Positions 46,890-55,239 of a stretch of DNA of 64,000 nt are shown here, piece by piece (position 1 is the stretch's first letter; each line of letters opens with the position of its first letter). The DNA is taken from positions 186,001-250,000 of the forward strand of contig NZ_SRXY01000004.1 of assembly GCF_004804335.1 (NCBI RefSeq), read 5' to 3'. The position numbers and the translations under genes were made by a program. The notes under the pieces were generated by a model that saw only the letters and a list, made by a program, of their open reading frames with translations, was not told the origin of the DNA and made no database searches. This stretch comes from Pacificoceanicola onchidii (GTDB lineage Bacteria > Pseudomonadota > Alphaproteobacteria > Rhodobacterales > Rhodobacteraceae).

Positions 46890-48140
46890 ATGGAAACGCG
46901 CACGCCCCTTTTCACTCCGGTCCTGATCACCGGCTGTTTGATAATCCTGATTTCCTTTGCCGTCCGGGCGAGTTTCGGGGTGTTCCAGATTCCGATTGCG
47001 GAAGAATACGGTTGGCTGCGCAGCGAGTTCAGCTTTGCCATTGCGATCCAGAACCTGTTCTGGGGTATTGGGCAGCCGATTTTCGGAGCCATCGCCGAAA
47101 AGATCGGCGACCGCAAAGCGATCATCATCGGAGCATTCACCTATGCGGCCGGGCTTGTGTGGTCCGGTTACGCGCTTAGCCCGGCCTCGATGCAGGCGGC
47201 TGAAATGTTTGTCGGGTTTGGCATTGCCGGCACCGGATTCGGTGTGATCCTGGCCGTTGTTGGCCGTGCATCCTCGGATGAGAACCGATCCATGTCCCTG
47301 GCGATCACCACCGCAGCCGGCAGCGCCGGGCAGGTGGTTGGCGCACCTTTGGCCGAAGGGCTTTTGGGTGTGATGCCGTGGCAATCGGTTTTCCTCGTAT
47401 TTGCCGTGCTCATCTTGGCAACCATCCTCTTCCTGCCCTTCATGCGAGCGCCATCCCGGCCCGAGAAAGCTGCGGAGCTCGTGGAGCAGACCCTCGGCGC
47501 CGCCCTGAAGAAGGCCGTGCGGGATCCCTCGTTTGGCCTTATTTTCATCGGCTTCTTCAGCTGCGGCTATCAACTTGCCTTCATCACCGCGCATTTCCCA
47601 GCCTTCGTGACAGAGCTTTGCTCTCCCGTCGCGGCGGGGGGCATTCTGGCGAACATCGGCGTGACAACCACCTCAGCGCTTGGGGCGATTTCGATCTCAT
47701 TGATTGGTCTGTTCAACATCGTCGGCACGCTGGTCGCCGGGTGGCTCGGCAACAAGTATTCCAAGAAATACCTGCTCGCCGGGATCTACACCGGGCGGAC
47801 GATTGCCGCCGCTTTGTTCATCATGCTGCCGATCACCCCGATGTCAGTTTTGATCTTCTCTGCGGTCATGGGTGCGCTGTGGCTGGCGACCGTGCCACTC
47901 ACCAGCGGCCTGATCGCACACCTTTACGGGCTGCGCTACATGGGCACGCTTTATGGCATTGTGTTCTTCAGCCACCAGCTTGGCGGCTTCATGGGCGTGT
48001 GGCTTGGCGGGCGGTTCTATGATGCCTACGGCGATTACACGCTGGTGTGGTGGATCGGTGTCGGCGTTGGCGCGTTGAGCGCCCTGGTGCATCTGCCGAT
48101 CCGGGAAAAGCCCGCAGCAAAGGCGGTTCCGGCAGAATAA
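46890..48140 (+). CDS. MFS transporter, 12 membrane segments
   Basis: The 416-residue carrier has twelve hydrophobic segments with the MFS loop motif AEKIGDRKAIIIGAFTYAAG, RASFGVFQIPIAEEYGWLRS near the N-terminus and GWLGNKYSKKYLL as the second-half copy. The pattern resembles monocarboxylate/oxalate-formate antiporter (MCT/OFA) type carriers, but the substrate is not readable. The ATG at 46890 with AAAGG at eight bases is preferred over an in-frame TTG at 46839. It is flanked by a structured repeat at its 3' end and stands alone on the plus strand. Confidence 0.85.
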   Translation: METRTPLFTPVLITGCLIILISFAVRASFGVFQIPIAEEYGWLRSEFSFAIAIQNLFWGIGQPIFGAIAEKIGDRKAIIIGAFTYAAGLVWSGYALSPASMQAAEMFVGFGIAGTGFGVILAVVGRASSDENRSMSLAITTAAGSAGQVVGAPLAEGLLGVMPWQSVFLVFAVLILATILFLPFMRAPSRPEKAAELVEQTLGAALKKAVRDPSFGLIFIGFFSCGYQLAFITAHFPAFVTELCSPVAAGGILANIGVTTTSALGAISISLIGLFNIVGTLVAGWLGNKYSKKYLLAGIYTGRTIAAALFIMLPITPMSVLIFSAVMGALWLATVPLTSGLIAHLYGLRYMGTLYGIVFFSHQLGGFMGVWLGGRFYDAYGDYTLVWWIGVGVGALSALVHLPIREKPAAKAVPAE

Positions 48141-48146
48141 TGCGCC

Positions 48147-48417
48147 TTAGGGGGCGCCTGCATTTACCATGCACCGCCTGCGCGAGACGGATTTCGCTCT
48201 GAGCAAGGCATCTGGCGCGCCGAAGTATCCATACTTTCAGCGACAGATAACGCAGCGCAGGGCTAAATCCGCCGCGCCCTTGCAGGGTTTCGCCAAAATT
48301 GCCCCTCCCTGCGTTATTTGAGCTTGCATGAGCGGGCTCGTCCTGCGCTCAAATGCCTTGTGAGGAGCAATTTTGGATTGAAACAGGCGATGCGTGGCAA
48401 ATGCAGACGCCCCCTAA
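48147..48417. repeat. 271-bp nested inverted-repeat element
   Basis: The outer arms, 48147-48180 and 48384-48417, are 34 bases each, inverted and identical except for four transitions; they begin TTAGGGGGCG on the outside. Inside lie CCAAAATTGC (48293-48302)/GCAATTTTGG (48367-48376) and ATTTGAGC (48316-48323)/GCTCAAAT (48347-48354), each a perfect inverted pair. No transposase is encoded. It is probably a MITE-like or other non-autonomous palindromic element. The right arm contains the stop codon of the HAD gene, and the element lies directly after the MFS gene. Confidence 0.75.
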
Positions 48418-49031
48418 AGCGCCTCTTCGTTCGTCAGCAGCCCGTGTTCGACGAGACAGGCAGCCCAGCCTTCCGCGTTTTTGAAGACATGGCCGTGCCA
48501 GCCGCGCGCCTGCGCTGCTTCGATATTGTCGGCGCGATCGTCGGCAAAGAGCAGGTTTTCCGGCGCAATACCGCTTTCCTCTTCGACCATCGCATAGATG
48601 CGCGGGTTGGGTTTGATCACACCCATATGGCCAGAGACAAACGCCCGGTCGAACTCGTTCAGAAAGTCATACTGCGGCGTGGCGATGGCCCATGTGCCGA
48701 TGCCGAAATTCGTAAGGGCAAAGACCGGCACGCCCTTGGTCCGCAGGCTGCGCAGAAGCCGGACGGAATGCGGGATGGCGGGCGTGGCCAGATCAAGCCA
48801 GTGATCGTGCCAATGGCGGATTTCCTCGGACCACTCGGGATATTTCTCGGCCCAACCATAGACCGTTTCACAAAAATCATGCCCGGTGTCGATCAGATCG
48901 TTCATGCCGTGCAGATCAACCTCGGCGAACATGGCGCGGCGCCGTTCTTCACCAAAGACACGATCATAGTAGCGCTCAGGCTGCCATTCGATCAGCACGT
49001 TGCCGATGTCAAAAACCACCGCTTTGATCAT
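48414..49031 (-). CDS. HAD superfamily hydrolase (YihX-like phosphatase)
   Basis: The 205-residue protein has the HAD motifs [19 protein letters not shown] (Asp nucleophile), [11 protein letters not shown] (Thr/Asn motif II), [10 protein letters not shown] (Lys motif III) and [19 protein letters not shown] (Asp motif IV) with the small helical cap of subfamily IA. It is a cytosolic phosphatase of unknown substrate. The TAG stop lies inside the right arm of the inverted-repeat element, so the last residues may have been created by its insertion. It overlaps the upstream yaiI stop by four bases. Confidence 0.92.
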   Translation of the reverse strand: MIKAVVFDIGNVLIEWQPERYYDRVFGEERRRAMFAEVDLHGMNDLIDTGHDFCETVYGWAEKYPEWSEEIRHWHDHWLDLATPAIPHSVRLLRSLRTKGVPVFALTNFGIGTWAIATPQYDFLNEFDRAFVSGHMGVIKPNPRIYAMVEEESGIAPENLLFADDRADNIEAAQARGWHGHVFKNAEGWAACLVEHGLLTNEEAL

Positions 49032-49480
49032 GCGCTTTTTGCCTTTCTGAGAGCCCGTTCCAGAGCGTCGAGAAACCGGCTCCGGTCCGCTTTGGTAAAG
49101 CCTTTGCCGCCACCTTGCCGAAACGGATCGGCGGCGCGTAGGTCGGCCATGAGATCGCGCATGGCAAGTTGCTGGCCAATGTTCTTCTCATCGAGAACCG
49201 ATCCGTCGTGCCGCAGAACCTGCGCGCCGGCCTCCACGCATTTCGCGGCGAGCGGCATGTCGGAGGTCACCACAACGTCGCCCGTGGTGGCGCGTTCTGC
49301 GATCCACATATCGGCCACATCCGGCCCGTCGGGCACAATGACAACCTCAACAAACGGGTTCTGCGACGGGCGAAGCCCGCCGTTCGCCACCAGTTTCATC
49401 GGCAGCCTGTGGCGCGTTGCGACCCGTTCGGCCTCTTGTTTGACCGGGCAGGCGTCGGCGTCGATGTAGAGCGTGGTCAC
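49028..49480 (-). CDS. YaiI/YqxD family (UPF0178, DUF188) protein
   Basis: The 150-residue protein starts [20 protein letters not shown] and contains [29 protein letters not shown], the D-A-D-A-C-P-V and D-x-x-D motifs of the UPF0178 family, and ends with the glycine-rich [19 protein letters not shown] typical of it. The acidic residues suggest a PIN/nuclease-like fold, but no function is established. Start and stop overlap fghA and the HAD gene, so the three minus-strand genes form one unit. Confidence 0.93.
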   Translation of the reverse strand: MTTLYIDADACPVKQEAERVATRHRLPMKLVANGGLRPSQNPFVEVVIVPDGPDVADMWIAERATTGDVVVTSDMPLAAKCVEAGAQVLRHDGSVLDEKNIGQQLAMRDLMADLRAADPFRQGGGKGFTKADRSRFLDALERALRKAKSA

Positions 49481-50307
49481 GCGTAGAGCGCCTCGGCGTG
49501 GAAGGCGACGTGCTCTTCCATGAAGCTCATCATGAAGAAATACGAGTGGTCAAAACCCTTTTGCATGCGGAATGCCCCCTCTTGTAGCCGCGCAGCCATG
49601 GCTTCGGCGAGGGCTTCGGGCTTCAGCAGATCGAGGAACTGGTCGTTCGTGCCCTGGTCGATCAGCACCGGCCCGTCAAAGCCCTGCTGCTGCATCAACA
49701 GCGTTGCATCATGTTTGGCCCAGGTGGCTTCATCACCGCCCAGATAAGCGCTGAACTGTTTGCGGCCCCAATCGCTTTTCGTCGGGTTGGCAATTGGCGC
49801 AAAAGCCGAAAGCGACCGGAAGCGCCCCGGCAGGCCCATCGCCAGCGTCAAGGCACCGTGTCCGCCCATGGAATGGCCGGTGATGGCCTGACGGTCCATA
49901 TCGAGTGCGAACTCCGCGCCAAGCAGCGCAGGCAGTTCGTCGGCGATATAGTCCCACATGCGGAAATGCGGCTTCCACGGGTCTTGCGTGGCGTTGACAT
50001 AAAAGCCCGCGCCTTGCCCCAGATCATAGGCCTCGTCATTGGCGACACCTTCGCCGCGCGGGGAGGTGTCGGGGAACACCAGAGCAATGCCCGCCTCATC
50101 GGCCCAACCTTGGGCGGCGGCCTTGGTCATGGCGTTTTCATGGGTGCAGGTTAGCCCCGAAAGATACCAAAGCACCGGCACCGGCCCAGATTGCGCCGCC
50201 TCAGGCAGGAACAGACCAAAGGTCATGTCGCATCCGCAAACCTCTGAGGCGTGGGTATAGACGCCCTGCGAGCCGCCGAAACAGGTGTTCTCTGATTTGA
50301 TTTCCAT
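49477..50307 (-). CDS. fghA: S-formylglutathione hydrolase
   Basis: The 276-residue serine esterase has [15 protein letters not shown] (Ser nucleophile in G-x-S-x-G), [39 protein letters not shown] and the C-terminal [15 protein letters not shown] (catalytic His) and DQGTNDQFL (Asp). It hydrolyses S-formylglutathione to formate and glutathione in formaldehyde detoxification. The ATG at 50307 with GGAGG at ideal distance is used. First gene of the fghA-yaiI-HAD unit, 34 bases after tetR. The partner S-(hydroxymethyl)glutathione dehydrogenase is not in the window. Confidence 0.96.
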   Translation of the reverse strand: MEIKSENTCFGGSQGVYTHASEVCGCDMTFGLFLPEAAQSGPVPVLWYLSGLTCTHENAMTKAAAQGWADEAGIALVFPDTSPRGEGVANDEAYDLGQGAGFYVNATQDPWKPHFRMWDYIADELPALLGAEFALDMDRQAITGHSMGGHGALTLAMGLPGRFRSLSAFAPIANPTKSDWGRKQFSAYLGGDEATWAKHDATLLMQQQGFDGPVLIDQGTNDQFLDLLKPEALAEAMAARLQEGAFRMQKGFDHSYFFMMSFMEEHVAFHAEALYA

Positions 50308-50341
50308 ATCGTCCTCCAAGGGCGCGCGCCCCCGAAAGGCG

Positions 50342-50956
50342 TCAGGCGCCGTAACGTGCCATGAAGGTTTCGATAGCACCCTCAATAATCCGGTCAACCT
50401 CGTCTTGGTTGAATTCGGATTGAACGCCAAAAATCAGCTTGGTCCAGAGATCCGCCTTGCAGAGCTCCGCAAACTGATCGGCAGCCAGATCCAGATCGAC
50501 GATCGCCAGTTCTCCGCGCGCCGCCGCCTGTCCTAGGTAGTTGGTCAAGGCACGCCGCATGGTCATTGGTCCGCTTTGGTAGAACTGTCTTCCCAGTTCG
50601 GGAAACCGGTCCGCTTCGCCCACGCAAATGCGGAAGATACGCTGACCCATATCGGAATAGATGAAACCCAGAAAACGCTCCGCTGCGTCCCTGAGCACGT
50701 CTCGTGGCGGGCGCGAGAAGTCCATCGTCACAAGCGCCTCATCGGCCTGCTTGCAGCATTGGGCAGATGTCACTTCCAAAAACAGCAAACGTTTGTCCGG
50801 GAAATAGCTGTAGAGCGTCGCCTTGGACACTCCGGCGGCCTTGGCAATTTCGTCGACACTCGCGCCTTCAAAACCGTCGCGCAGGAAAATCTCCTGCGCG
50901 CCAGCAAGCACTTGGTCGAACTTGCGCCCTTTGCGGACAACCGCCTCAGTATTCAT
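50342..50956 (-). CDS. TetR family transcriptional regulator
   Basis: The 204-residue regulator has an N-terminal helix-turn-helix (about 15-60): AQEIFLRDGFEGASVDEIAK, AAGVSKATLYSYFPDKRLLF, and a helical ligand-binding C-terminal part. The core Y-x-Y-F/Y-P-x-K is classical. A palindrome-like operator overlaps its promoter (-35 TTGCCG, spacer with the operator, -10 TATACT) about 40 bases upstream. The same motif is repeated before the small secreted gene at 51179 and the TolC-like gene at 57479. It may respond to a drug, bile-like compound or lipid; the ligand is unknown. Confidence 0.93.
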   Translation of the reverse strand: MNTEAVVRKGRKFDQVLAGAQEIFLRDGFEGASVDEIAKAAGVSKATLYSYFPDKRLLFLEVTSAQCCKQADEALVTMDFSRPPRDVLRDAAERFLGFIYSDMGQRIFRICVGEADRFPELGRQFYQSGPMTMRRALTNYLGQAAARGELAIVDLDLAADQFAELCKADLWTKLIFGVQSEFNQDEVDRIIEGAIETFMARYGA

Positions 50957-50980
50957 GAAGACTTCCCATTGCCCGAGTAT

Positions 50981-50999
50981 AAACCAAACGGTTCAGTTC
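50981..50999. promoter_or_regulatory. TetR operator-like site 1 in the tetR promoter
   Basis: AAACCAAACGGTTCAGTTC lies on the plus strand between the -35 and -10 of the tetR promoter (minus strand), in the 18-base spacer. Matching sites at 51195-51214 and 51247-51265 and at 57552-57568 share the core CTGAAC-N-GTTT on one strand. Confidence 0.65.
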
Positions 51000-51014
51000 C
51001 GGCAAGAAGGCCGG

Positions 51015-51179
51015 TCACTGACATTGCGTCGCTTTTTCCGTTGCCGGAACACATCCTTGTGTCGACACATCCGGCGCGCTCGGCGGGAACGTCAGATCAG
51101 GCAGGGACATAGTCGGGACACCGGCCGAAGCGGCAGCAGCACCGAGGGAAAGAACAGCGGCAAAAACAAGCGGTTTCAT
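51015..51179 (-). CDS. 54-residue small secreted protein, divergent regulon of the TetR gene
   Basis: The frame encodes MKPLVFAAVLSLGAAAASAG followed by VPTMSLPDLTFPPSAPDVS and a C-terminal tail TQGCVPATEKATQCQ. The N-terminus is a clean signal peptide with likely cleavage after ASA, leaving a mature peptide of about 35 residues with two cysteines. GGAGT lies eight bases before the ATG. Two TetR-like operators occupy the upstream 35-90 bases, and -35 TTGTAA with -10 TACTTA fit between them. It is located between tetR and serB and is transcribed in the same direction as tetR, ending 15 bases before the tetR promoter. No family was recognised. Confidence 0.6.
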   Translation of the reverse strand: MKPLVFAAVLSLGAAAASAGVPTMSLPDLTFPPSAPDVSTQGCVPATEKATQCQ

Positions 51180-51194
51180 GGCTTTACTCCATAT

Positions 51195-51265
51195 CTGAAC
51201 TGTTTCGTTTAGTTAAGTAAACTCCACAGTTCAAAGTTACAAGATCAAACTGTACTGTTCAGTTC
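51195..51265. promoter_or_regulatory. Tandem TetR operator-like sites 2 and 3 before the small secreted gene
   Basis: CTGAACTGTTTCGTTTAGTT (51195-51214) and AAACTGTACTGTTCAGTTC (51247-51265) resemble site 1: 16 of 18 and 15 of 19 bases in the best alignments. They bracket a plausible minus-strand promoter (TTGTAA-N17-TACTTA). Confidence 0.6.
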
Positions 51266-51372
51266 ATTTTCTTGCGTTCGATTTGCGAGTCTGGGCCGTT
51301 ACCCCTCCCCGGTCTGGACCCGCCTAGCCCGGCATGGCAAAAGCCCAGCGCAAACCCGCACGAGGACAGCCC

Positions 51373-52242
51373 ATGCACATCGTCTCCCTGATCGCCCGCC
51401 CCGGAAAACTGGACGCAGCGCTTGTCGAAAACCTGCGCAATGCCTTTGGCGGCGGCACGGCGACGTGGCTCTCTCCGGACGAAGCGGCCGAGTTTCCCGT
51501 GGAAGCAATCCCATCGAACCTGTCCGACGTCCGCGCTTCCATCGCAGATCAGGCGGACCTCAATGTCCTGCCCACCGAGAACCGCCGCAAACGCATGCTT
51601 CTGGCGGATATGGACAGCACGATGATCCAGCAGGAATGCATTGATGAGTTGGCCGAGGAAGCCGGCGTCGGCGAACGGGTCAAGGACATCACGGCCCGCG
51701 CCATGAACGGCGAATTGGACTTCGAAGGGGCGCTCATCGAACGGGTTGCCTTGCTCAAAGGGCTGCCTGAGAACGTGATCGACACGGTTGTCGCAAACCG
51801 GATCACCTTGATGCCGGGCGGGCGGGAACTGCTCGCCACCATGAAGGCGAACGGCGGGCACGCGGCCCTCGTTTCCGGCGGTTTCACGGCGTTCACGACG
51901 CGGGTATCTGCCCTGCTCGGCTTCGACGAAAACCGGGCGAACACCCTTTTGATCGAAGATGACACGCTTTCGGGAGAGGTCGGGCGTCCGATTCTTGGCC
52001 GAGAAGCCAAAATTGACGCGCTGGAGCAGATCACCGCGCGGATCGGGATTTCGGAAGCGGACGTCATTGCCGTGGGTGACGGGGCCAACGATCTGGGCAT
52101 GCTTGGCCGCGCGGGACTTGGCGTCGCGCTTCATGCCAAACCGACGGTTCAGGAACAGAGCGATTGCCGGGTAAATCATGGTGATCTGACGGCCTTGCTC
52201 TACCTGCAAGGCTACAGCAAAGACGCGTTTGTCAAACCTTGA
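51373..52242 (+). CDS. serB: Phosphoserine phosphatase
   Basis: The 289-residue protein has an N-terminal ACT-like region (1-75) and a HAD phosphatase domain: RMLLADMDSTMIQQECIDEL (Asp-x-Asp nucleophile), ARAMNGELDFEGALIERVAL, AALVSGGFTAFTTRVSALLG and VIAVGDGANDLGMLGRAGLGVA. The last step of serine synthesis. The start at 51373 has GAGGA upstream; an in-frame ATG at 51334 would add 13 residues without similarity. It stands alone between the secreted peptide gene and copA. Confidence 0.95.
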   Translation: MHIVSLIARPGKLDAALVENLRNAFGGGTATWLSPDEAAEFPVEAIPSNLSDVRASIADQADLNVLPTENRRKRMLLADMDSTMIQQECIDELAEEAGVGERVKDITARAMNGELDFEGALIERVALLKGLPENVIDTVVANRITLMPGGRELLATMKANGGHAALVSGGFTAFTTRVSALLGFDENRANTLLIEDDTLSGEVGRPILGREAKIDALEQITARIGISEADVIAVGDGANDLGMLGRAGLGVALHAKPTVQEQSDCRVNHGDLTALLYLQGYSKDAFVKP

Positions 52243-52261
52243 CCTTTTTGGAAGGTTGGCC

Positions 52262-52292
52262 TTGACCCTCCAGTGACTGGAAGCCTTATGTA
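52262..52292 (+). promoter_or_regulatory. CueR-type promoter of copA with 19-bp spacer
   Basis: -35 TTGACC (52262-52267) and -10 TATGTA (52287-52292) are separated by 19 bases, and the spacer contains the dyad CTCCAGT-GA-CTGGAAG. This is the hallmark of MerR/CueR-activated promoters, in which DNA distortion by the metal-bound regulator realigns the -35 and -10. It precedes copA by 31 bases. Confidence 0.92.
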
Positions 52293-52323
52293 GGCAGAAA
52301 ATTCAGTTACTCCGGAGGCCGTC

Positions 52324-54792
52324 ATGGCCGAATCCACCCTCACCTTCGAAGTCACCGGCCTGAACTGTGCAGGCTGTGCGGGCCGAGCGACAAAAGCGCT
52401 CGCCGCCGTGCCGGATGTTGCCGACGTCTCCGTCAACCTCGCCACACGCATGGCGCATGTCGAAGGGTCAGCCCAAGCGAACACGCTGGAAAACGCGTTG
52501 AAAACCGCTGGCTACCCTGCGGCCATCGGCAAGCTGCGCCTGTCGATCGAAGGCATGAGTTGCGCGTCCTGCGCAGGCCGGGTGGAGCGCGCGTTGCTGG
52601 AACAGCCCGGTGTTCTGGACGCGCGGGTCAACCTGGCATCGGAGACCGCCGAAGTCAGAACGCTTGCCGGGTCGCTGGACGGTCAAACCCTCGCTAGAAT
52701 CGTCACGCAAGCTGGGTATCCGGCGCGGCTTGCTACCGATACGACGAAAGACGACGCCGAAGCGCGGCGGGAAGCGGAAACGGGAGCGCTCAAACGCGAT
52801 CTGATCCTTGCTGCGGTCCTGACACTGCCTGTCTTTGTCGGGGAAATGGGATCACATCTGATCCCGGCTCTGCACCATTGGATTCACGGTGCCATCGGTC
52901 AGGCGACGTGGTGGATTGTTCAGTTTGTCCTGACAACGGCCGTTTTGATCGGCCCCGGACGTCGCTTCTTCCGCATTGGTCTGCCGCTCCTTGCCAAGGG
53001 CGCGCCGGACATGAACAGCCTTGTAGCGCTCGGCACGCTGGCGGCCTGGGGGTATTCGACGCTTGCCACCTTCGCGCCTTCACTTCTGCCGGAAGCGTCT
53101 CGTGCCGTGTATTTCGAAGCGGCGGCTGTCATTGTTACCCTGATCCTCTTTGGTCGTTTTCTCGAAGCGCGCGCCAAAGGCCGCACCGGGGCCGCGATCA
53201 AACGACTCATCGGCCTGCGGCCTGATACCGCGCGAGTCGAACGGGAAGGTGAGATCAAGGACACCCCTGTCGAAGACATCGAAACCGGCGACATCGTGCA
53301 TTTGCGCCCCGGCGAACGCGTTGCCGTCGATGGAATGGTTCTGACCGGTCGCTCTTTCGTGGATGAGGCCATGATCACCGGTGAACCGGTGCCGTCCGAA
53401 AAGCTGCCCGATGCGCCGCTTGTGGCGGGCACGGTCAACGGACAGGGCGCGCTGACCTATCAGGCCACAGCCGTGGGCAGCGACACCATGCTGGCGCGGA
53501 TTGTCGCCATGGTACAGGACGCGCAGGGCGCGCGCCTGCCCGTTCAGGCTCTGGCGGACAAGGTTGTCGCTTGGTTTGTCCCGGCGGTGATTGCGCTGTC
53601 TGTGCTGACCATTCTCGCATGGCTTGTCTTTGGCCCATCTCTCACCTTTGCTCTTGTGGCCGGGGTGTCGGTGCTGATCATCGCCTGCCCCTGCGCCATG
53701 GGTCTCGCCACGCCGACATCCATCATGGTCGGCACCGGGCGGGCCGCTGAACTTGGGGTTCTGTTTCGCAAAGGCGACGCGTTGCAACGCCTCGACGAAG
53801 TCAAAGTCATCGCTTTCGACAAGACCGGCACGTTGACCGAAGGGCGCCCCGATCTGGTTTCTCAAACAGCAGCGCCGGGTTTCGATGTTGCCGACGTGCT
53901 GCGCCTGACCGCTGGGGCCGAGTCCGGCTCGGAGCATCCGATCGCGCGGGCGTTGGAGCGTGCGGCCGGGGCGGATTTGCCCAAGCCTGAAAGTACAGAG
54001 GCCATTCCCGGTTATGGGTTGAAGGCCGAGATTGCCGGCCAGTCTCTCCTGATCGGAGCGCCGCGCTTGATGGAACGGGACGGAATCGACCTGACACCCC
54101 TCACCGACGCCCTCCTGTCCATGGAAGCCAAGGGGCAAACCCCTGTCCTGACTGCCATCGACGGAAAGATCGCCGCAGCCTTCGCCGTGGCCGACCGCAT
54201 CAAACCGGGTGCCGTTCCGGCCATGCAGGCGCTGCGGAACAAAGGCCTGCACTTGGCCCTGATCACCGGCGACACAGAGGCAACGGCCAAGACCATTGCC
54301 CGTGATCTCGGTATTGACCATGTCGAGGCCGAGGTTTTGCCCGAAGGCAAGCGTGACGCCGTACGCGCTCTTCGGGATCAATATGGTCCAATCGCGTTCT
54401 GTGGCGACGGAATAAACGACGCGCCCGCTTTGGCCGAAGCCGACGTTGGCCTTGCCATCGGCACGGGCACCGATGTCGCCATTGAAAGCGCCGATGTTGT
54501 CCTGTCGTCCGGCGCGCTGATCGGGGCAGTCAGCGCGGTGGACATCAGCCATTCCGTGATGCGCAACATTCGGCAGAACCTGTTCTGGGCCTTTGGCTAC
54601 AATGTCCTGCTGATCCCTGTCGCTGCCGGTGTTTTCTATCCATTCACCGGCTGGCTTCTGTCGCCGATGCTGGCCGCCGGGGCCATGTCACTGAGTTCGG
54701 TTTTTGTCGTCTCCAACGCGCTGCGGCTGCGCTACATGAGATCGAAGGACCCAGCCCGGATGAGACCGGAAACAAGGGAAGCAACCGCATGA
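52324..54792 (+). CDS. copA: Copper-exporting P1B-type ATPase
   Basis: The 822-residue protein has two N-terminal heavy-metal domains with GLNCAGCAGRA and GMSCASCAGRV, eight hydrophobic segments, the transmembrane CPC of ACPCAMGLATPTSIM, phosphorylation DKTGTLTEG and GDGINDAPALAEADVG. Asn, Tyr and Met residues of the P1B-1 group follow in NVLLIP and MLAAGAMSLSSV. It pumps Cu(I) out of the cytoplasm. Overlaps cueR by four bases (ATGA) and is activated by it through the promoter at 52262. Confidence 0.97.
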   Translation: MAESTLTFEVTGLNCAGCAGRATKALAAVPDVADVSVNLATRMAHVEGSAQANTLENALKTAGYPAAIGKLRLSIEGMSCASCAGRVERALLEQPGVLDARVNLASETAEVRTLAGSLDGQTLARIVTQAGYPARLATDTTKDDAEARREAETGALKRDLILAAVLTLPVFVGEMGSHLIPALHHWIHGAIGQATWWIVQFVLTTAVLIGPGRRFFRIGLPLLAKGAPDMNSLVALGTLAAWGYSTLATFAPSLLPEASRAVYFEAAAVIVTLILFGRFLEARAKGRTGAAIKRLIGLRPDTARVEREGEIKDTPVEDIETGDIVHLRPGERVAVDGMVLTGRSFVDEAMITGEPVPSEKLPDAPLVAGTVNGQGALTYQATAVGSDTMLARIVAMVQDAQGARLPVQALADKVVAWFVPAVIALSVLTILAWLVFGPSLTFALVAGVSVLIIACPCAMGLATPTSIMVGTGRAAELGVLFRKGDALQRLDEVKVIAFDKTGTLTEGRPDLVSQTAAPGFDVADVLRLTAGAESGSEHPIARALERAAGADLPKPESTEAIPGYGLKAEIAGQSLLIGAPRLMERDGIDLTPLTDALLSMEAKGQTPVLTAIDGKIAAAFAVADRIKPGAVPAMQALRNKGLHLALITGDTEATAKTIARDLGIDHVEAEVLPEGKRDAVRALRDQYGPIAFCGDGINDAPALAEADVGLAIGTGTDVAIESADVVLSSGALIGAVSAVDISHSVMRNIRQNLFWAFGYNVLLIPVAAGVFYPFTGWLLSPMLAAGAMSLSSVFVVSNALRLRYMRSKDPARMRPETREATA

Positions 54793-55181
54793 ATATCGGA
54801 GATGTCGCCGCCAAATCCGGCCTGCCCGCCAAAACAATCCGGTACTACGAAGACATCGGTCTCATTCGCCCGGCTCGGACGGAGAGCGGATACCGAACCT
54901 TCTCGGACAGCGATCTGCACAAGCTCACTTTCCTCGCCCGCGCCCGCGCGCTGGGGTTTTCAATCGAGGACTGCCGGACGCTTCTTGCGCTTTATGAGGA
55001 CGAAAGCCGGGCCAGCGCCGATGTAAAGAAACTCGCCGAAGAGCACCTTGAGCAGATCGACGCAAAGCTTCGCCAGCTTCAGTCCATGCGCGATACTCTG
55101 AGCCATCTGGTTCATGCCTGTCACGGCGATGACCGCCCCGATTGCCCCATCCTGTCGGACCTTGCCACCGGGGCAGAATGA
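54789..55181 (+). CDS. cueR: Cu(I)-responsive MerR family regulator
   Basis: The 130-residue MerR protein has the N-terminal DNA-binding MNIGDVAAKSGLPAKTIRYY with the R-Y-Y wing, a dimerisation helix (about 80-110) and the C-terminal Cu(I) loop Cys111-x7-Cys119 (ACHGDDRPDCP), matching Cys112 and Cys120 of E. coli CueR. It activates copA and itself. Location in the copA transcript gives autoregulation. Confidence 0.96.
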   Translation: MNIGDVAAKSGLPAKTIRYYEDIGLIRPARTESGYRTFSDSDLHKLTFLARARALGFSIEDCRTLLALYEDESRASADVKKLAEEHLEQIDAKLRQLQSMRDTLSHLVHACHGDDRPDCPILSDLATGAE

Positions 55182-55239
55182 CAGCGCATTGACGCGCCTC
55201 GCCGGAACGCGCAAACAACCCCGGCAAGGAGGCCCGTTC

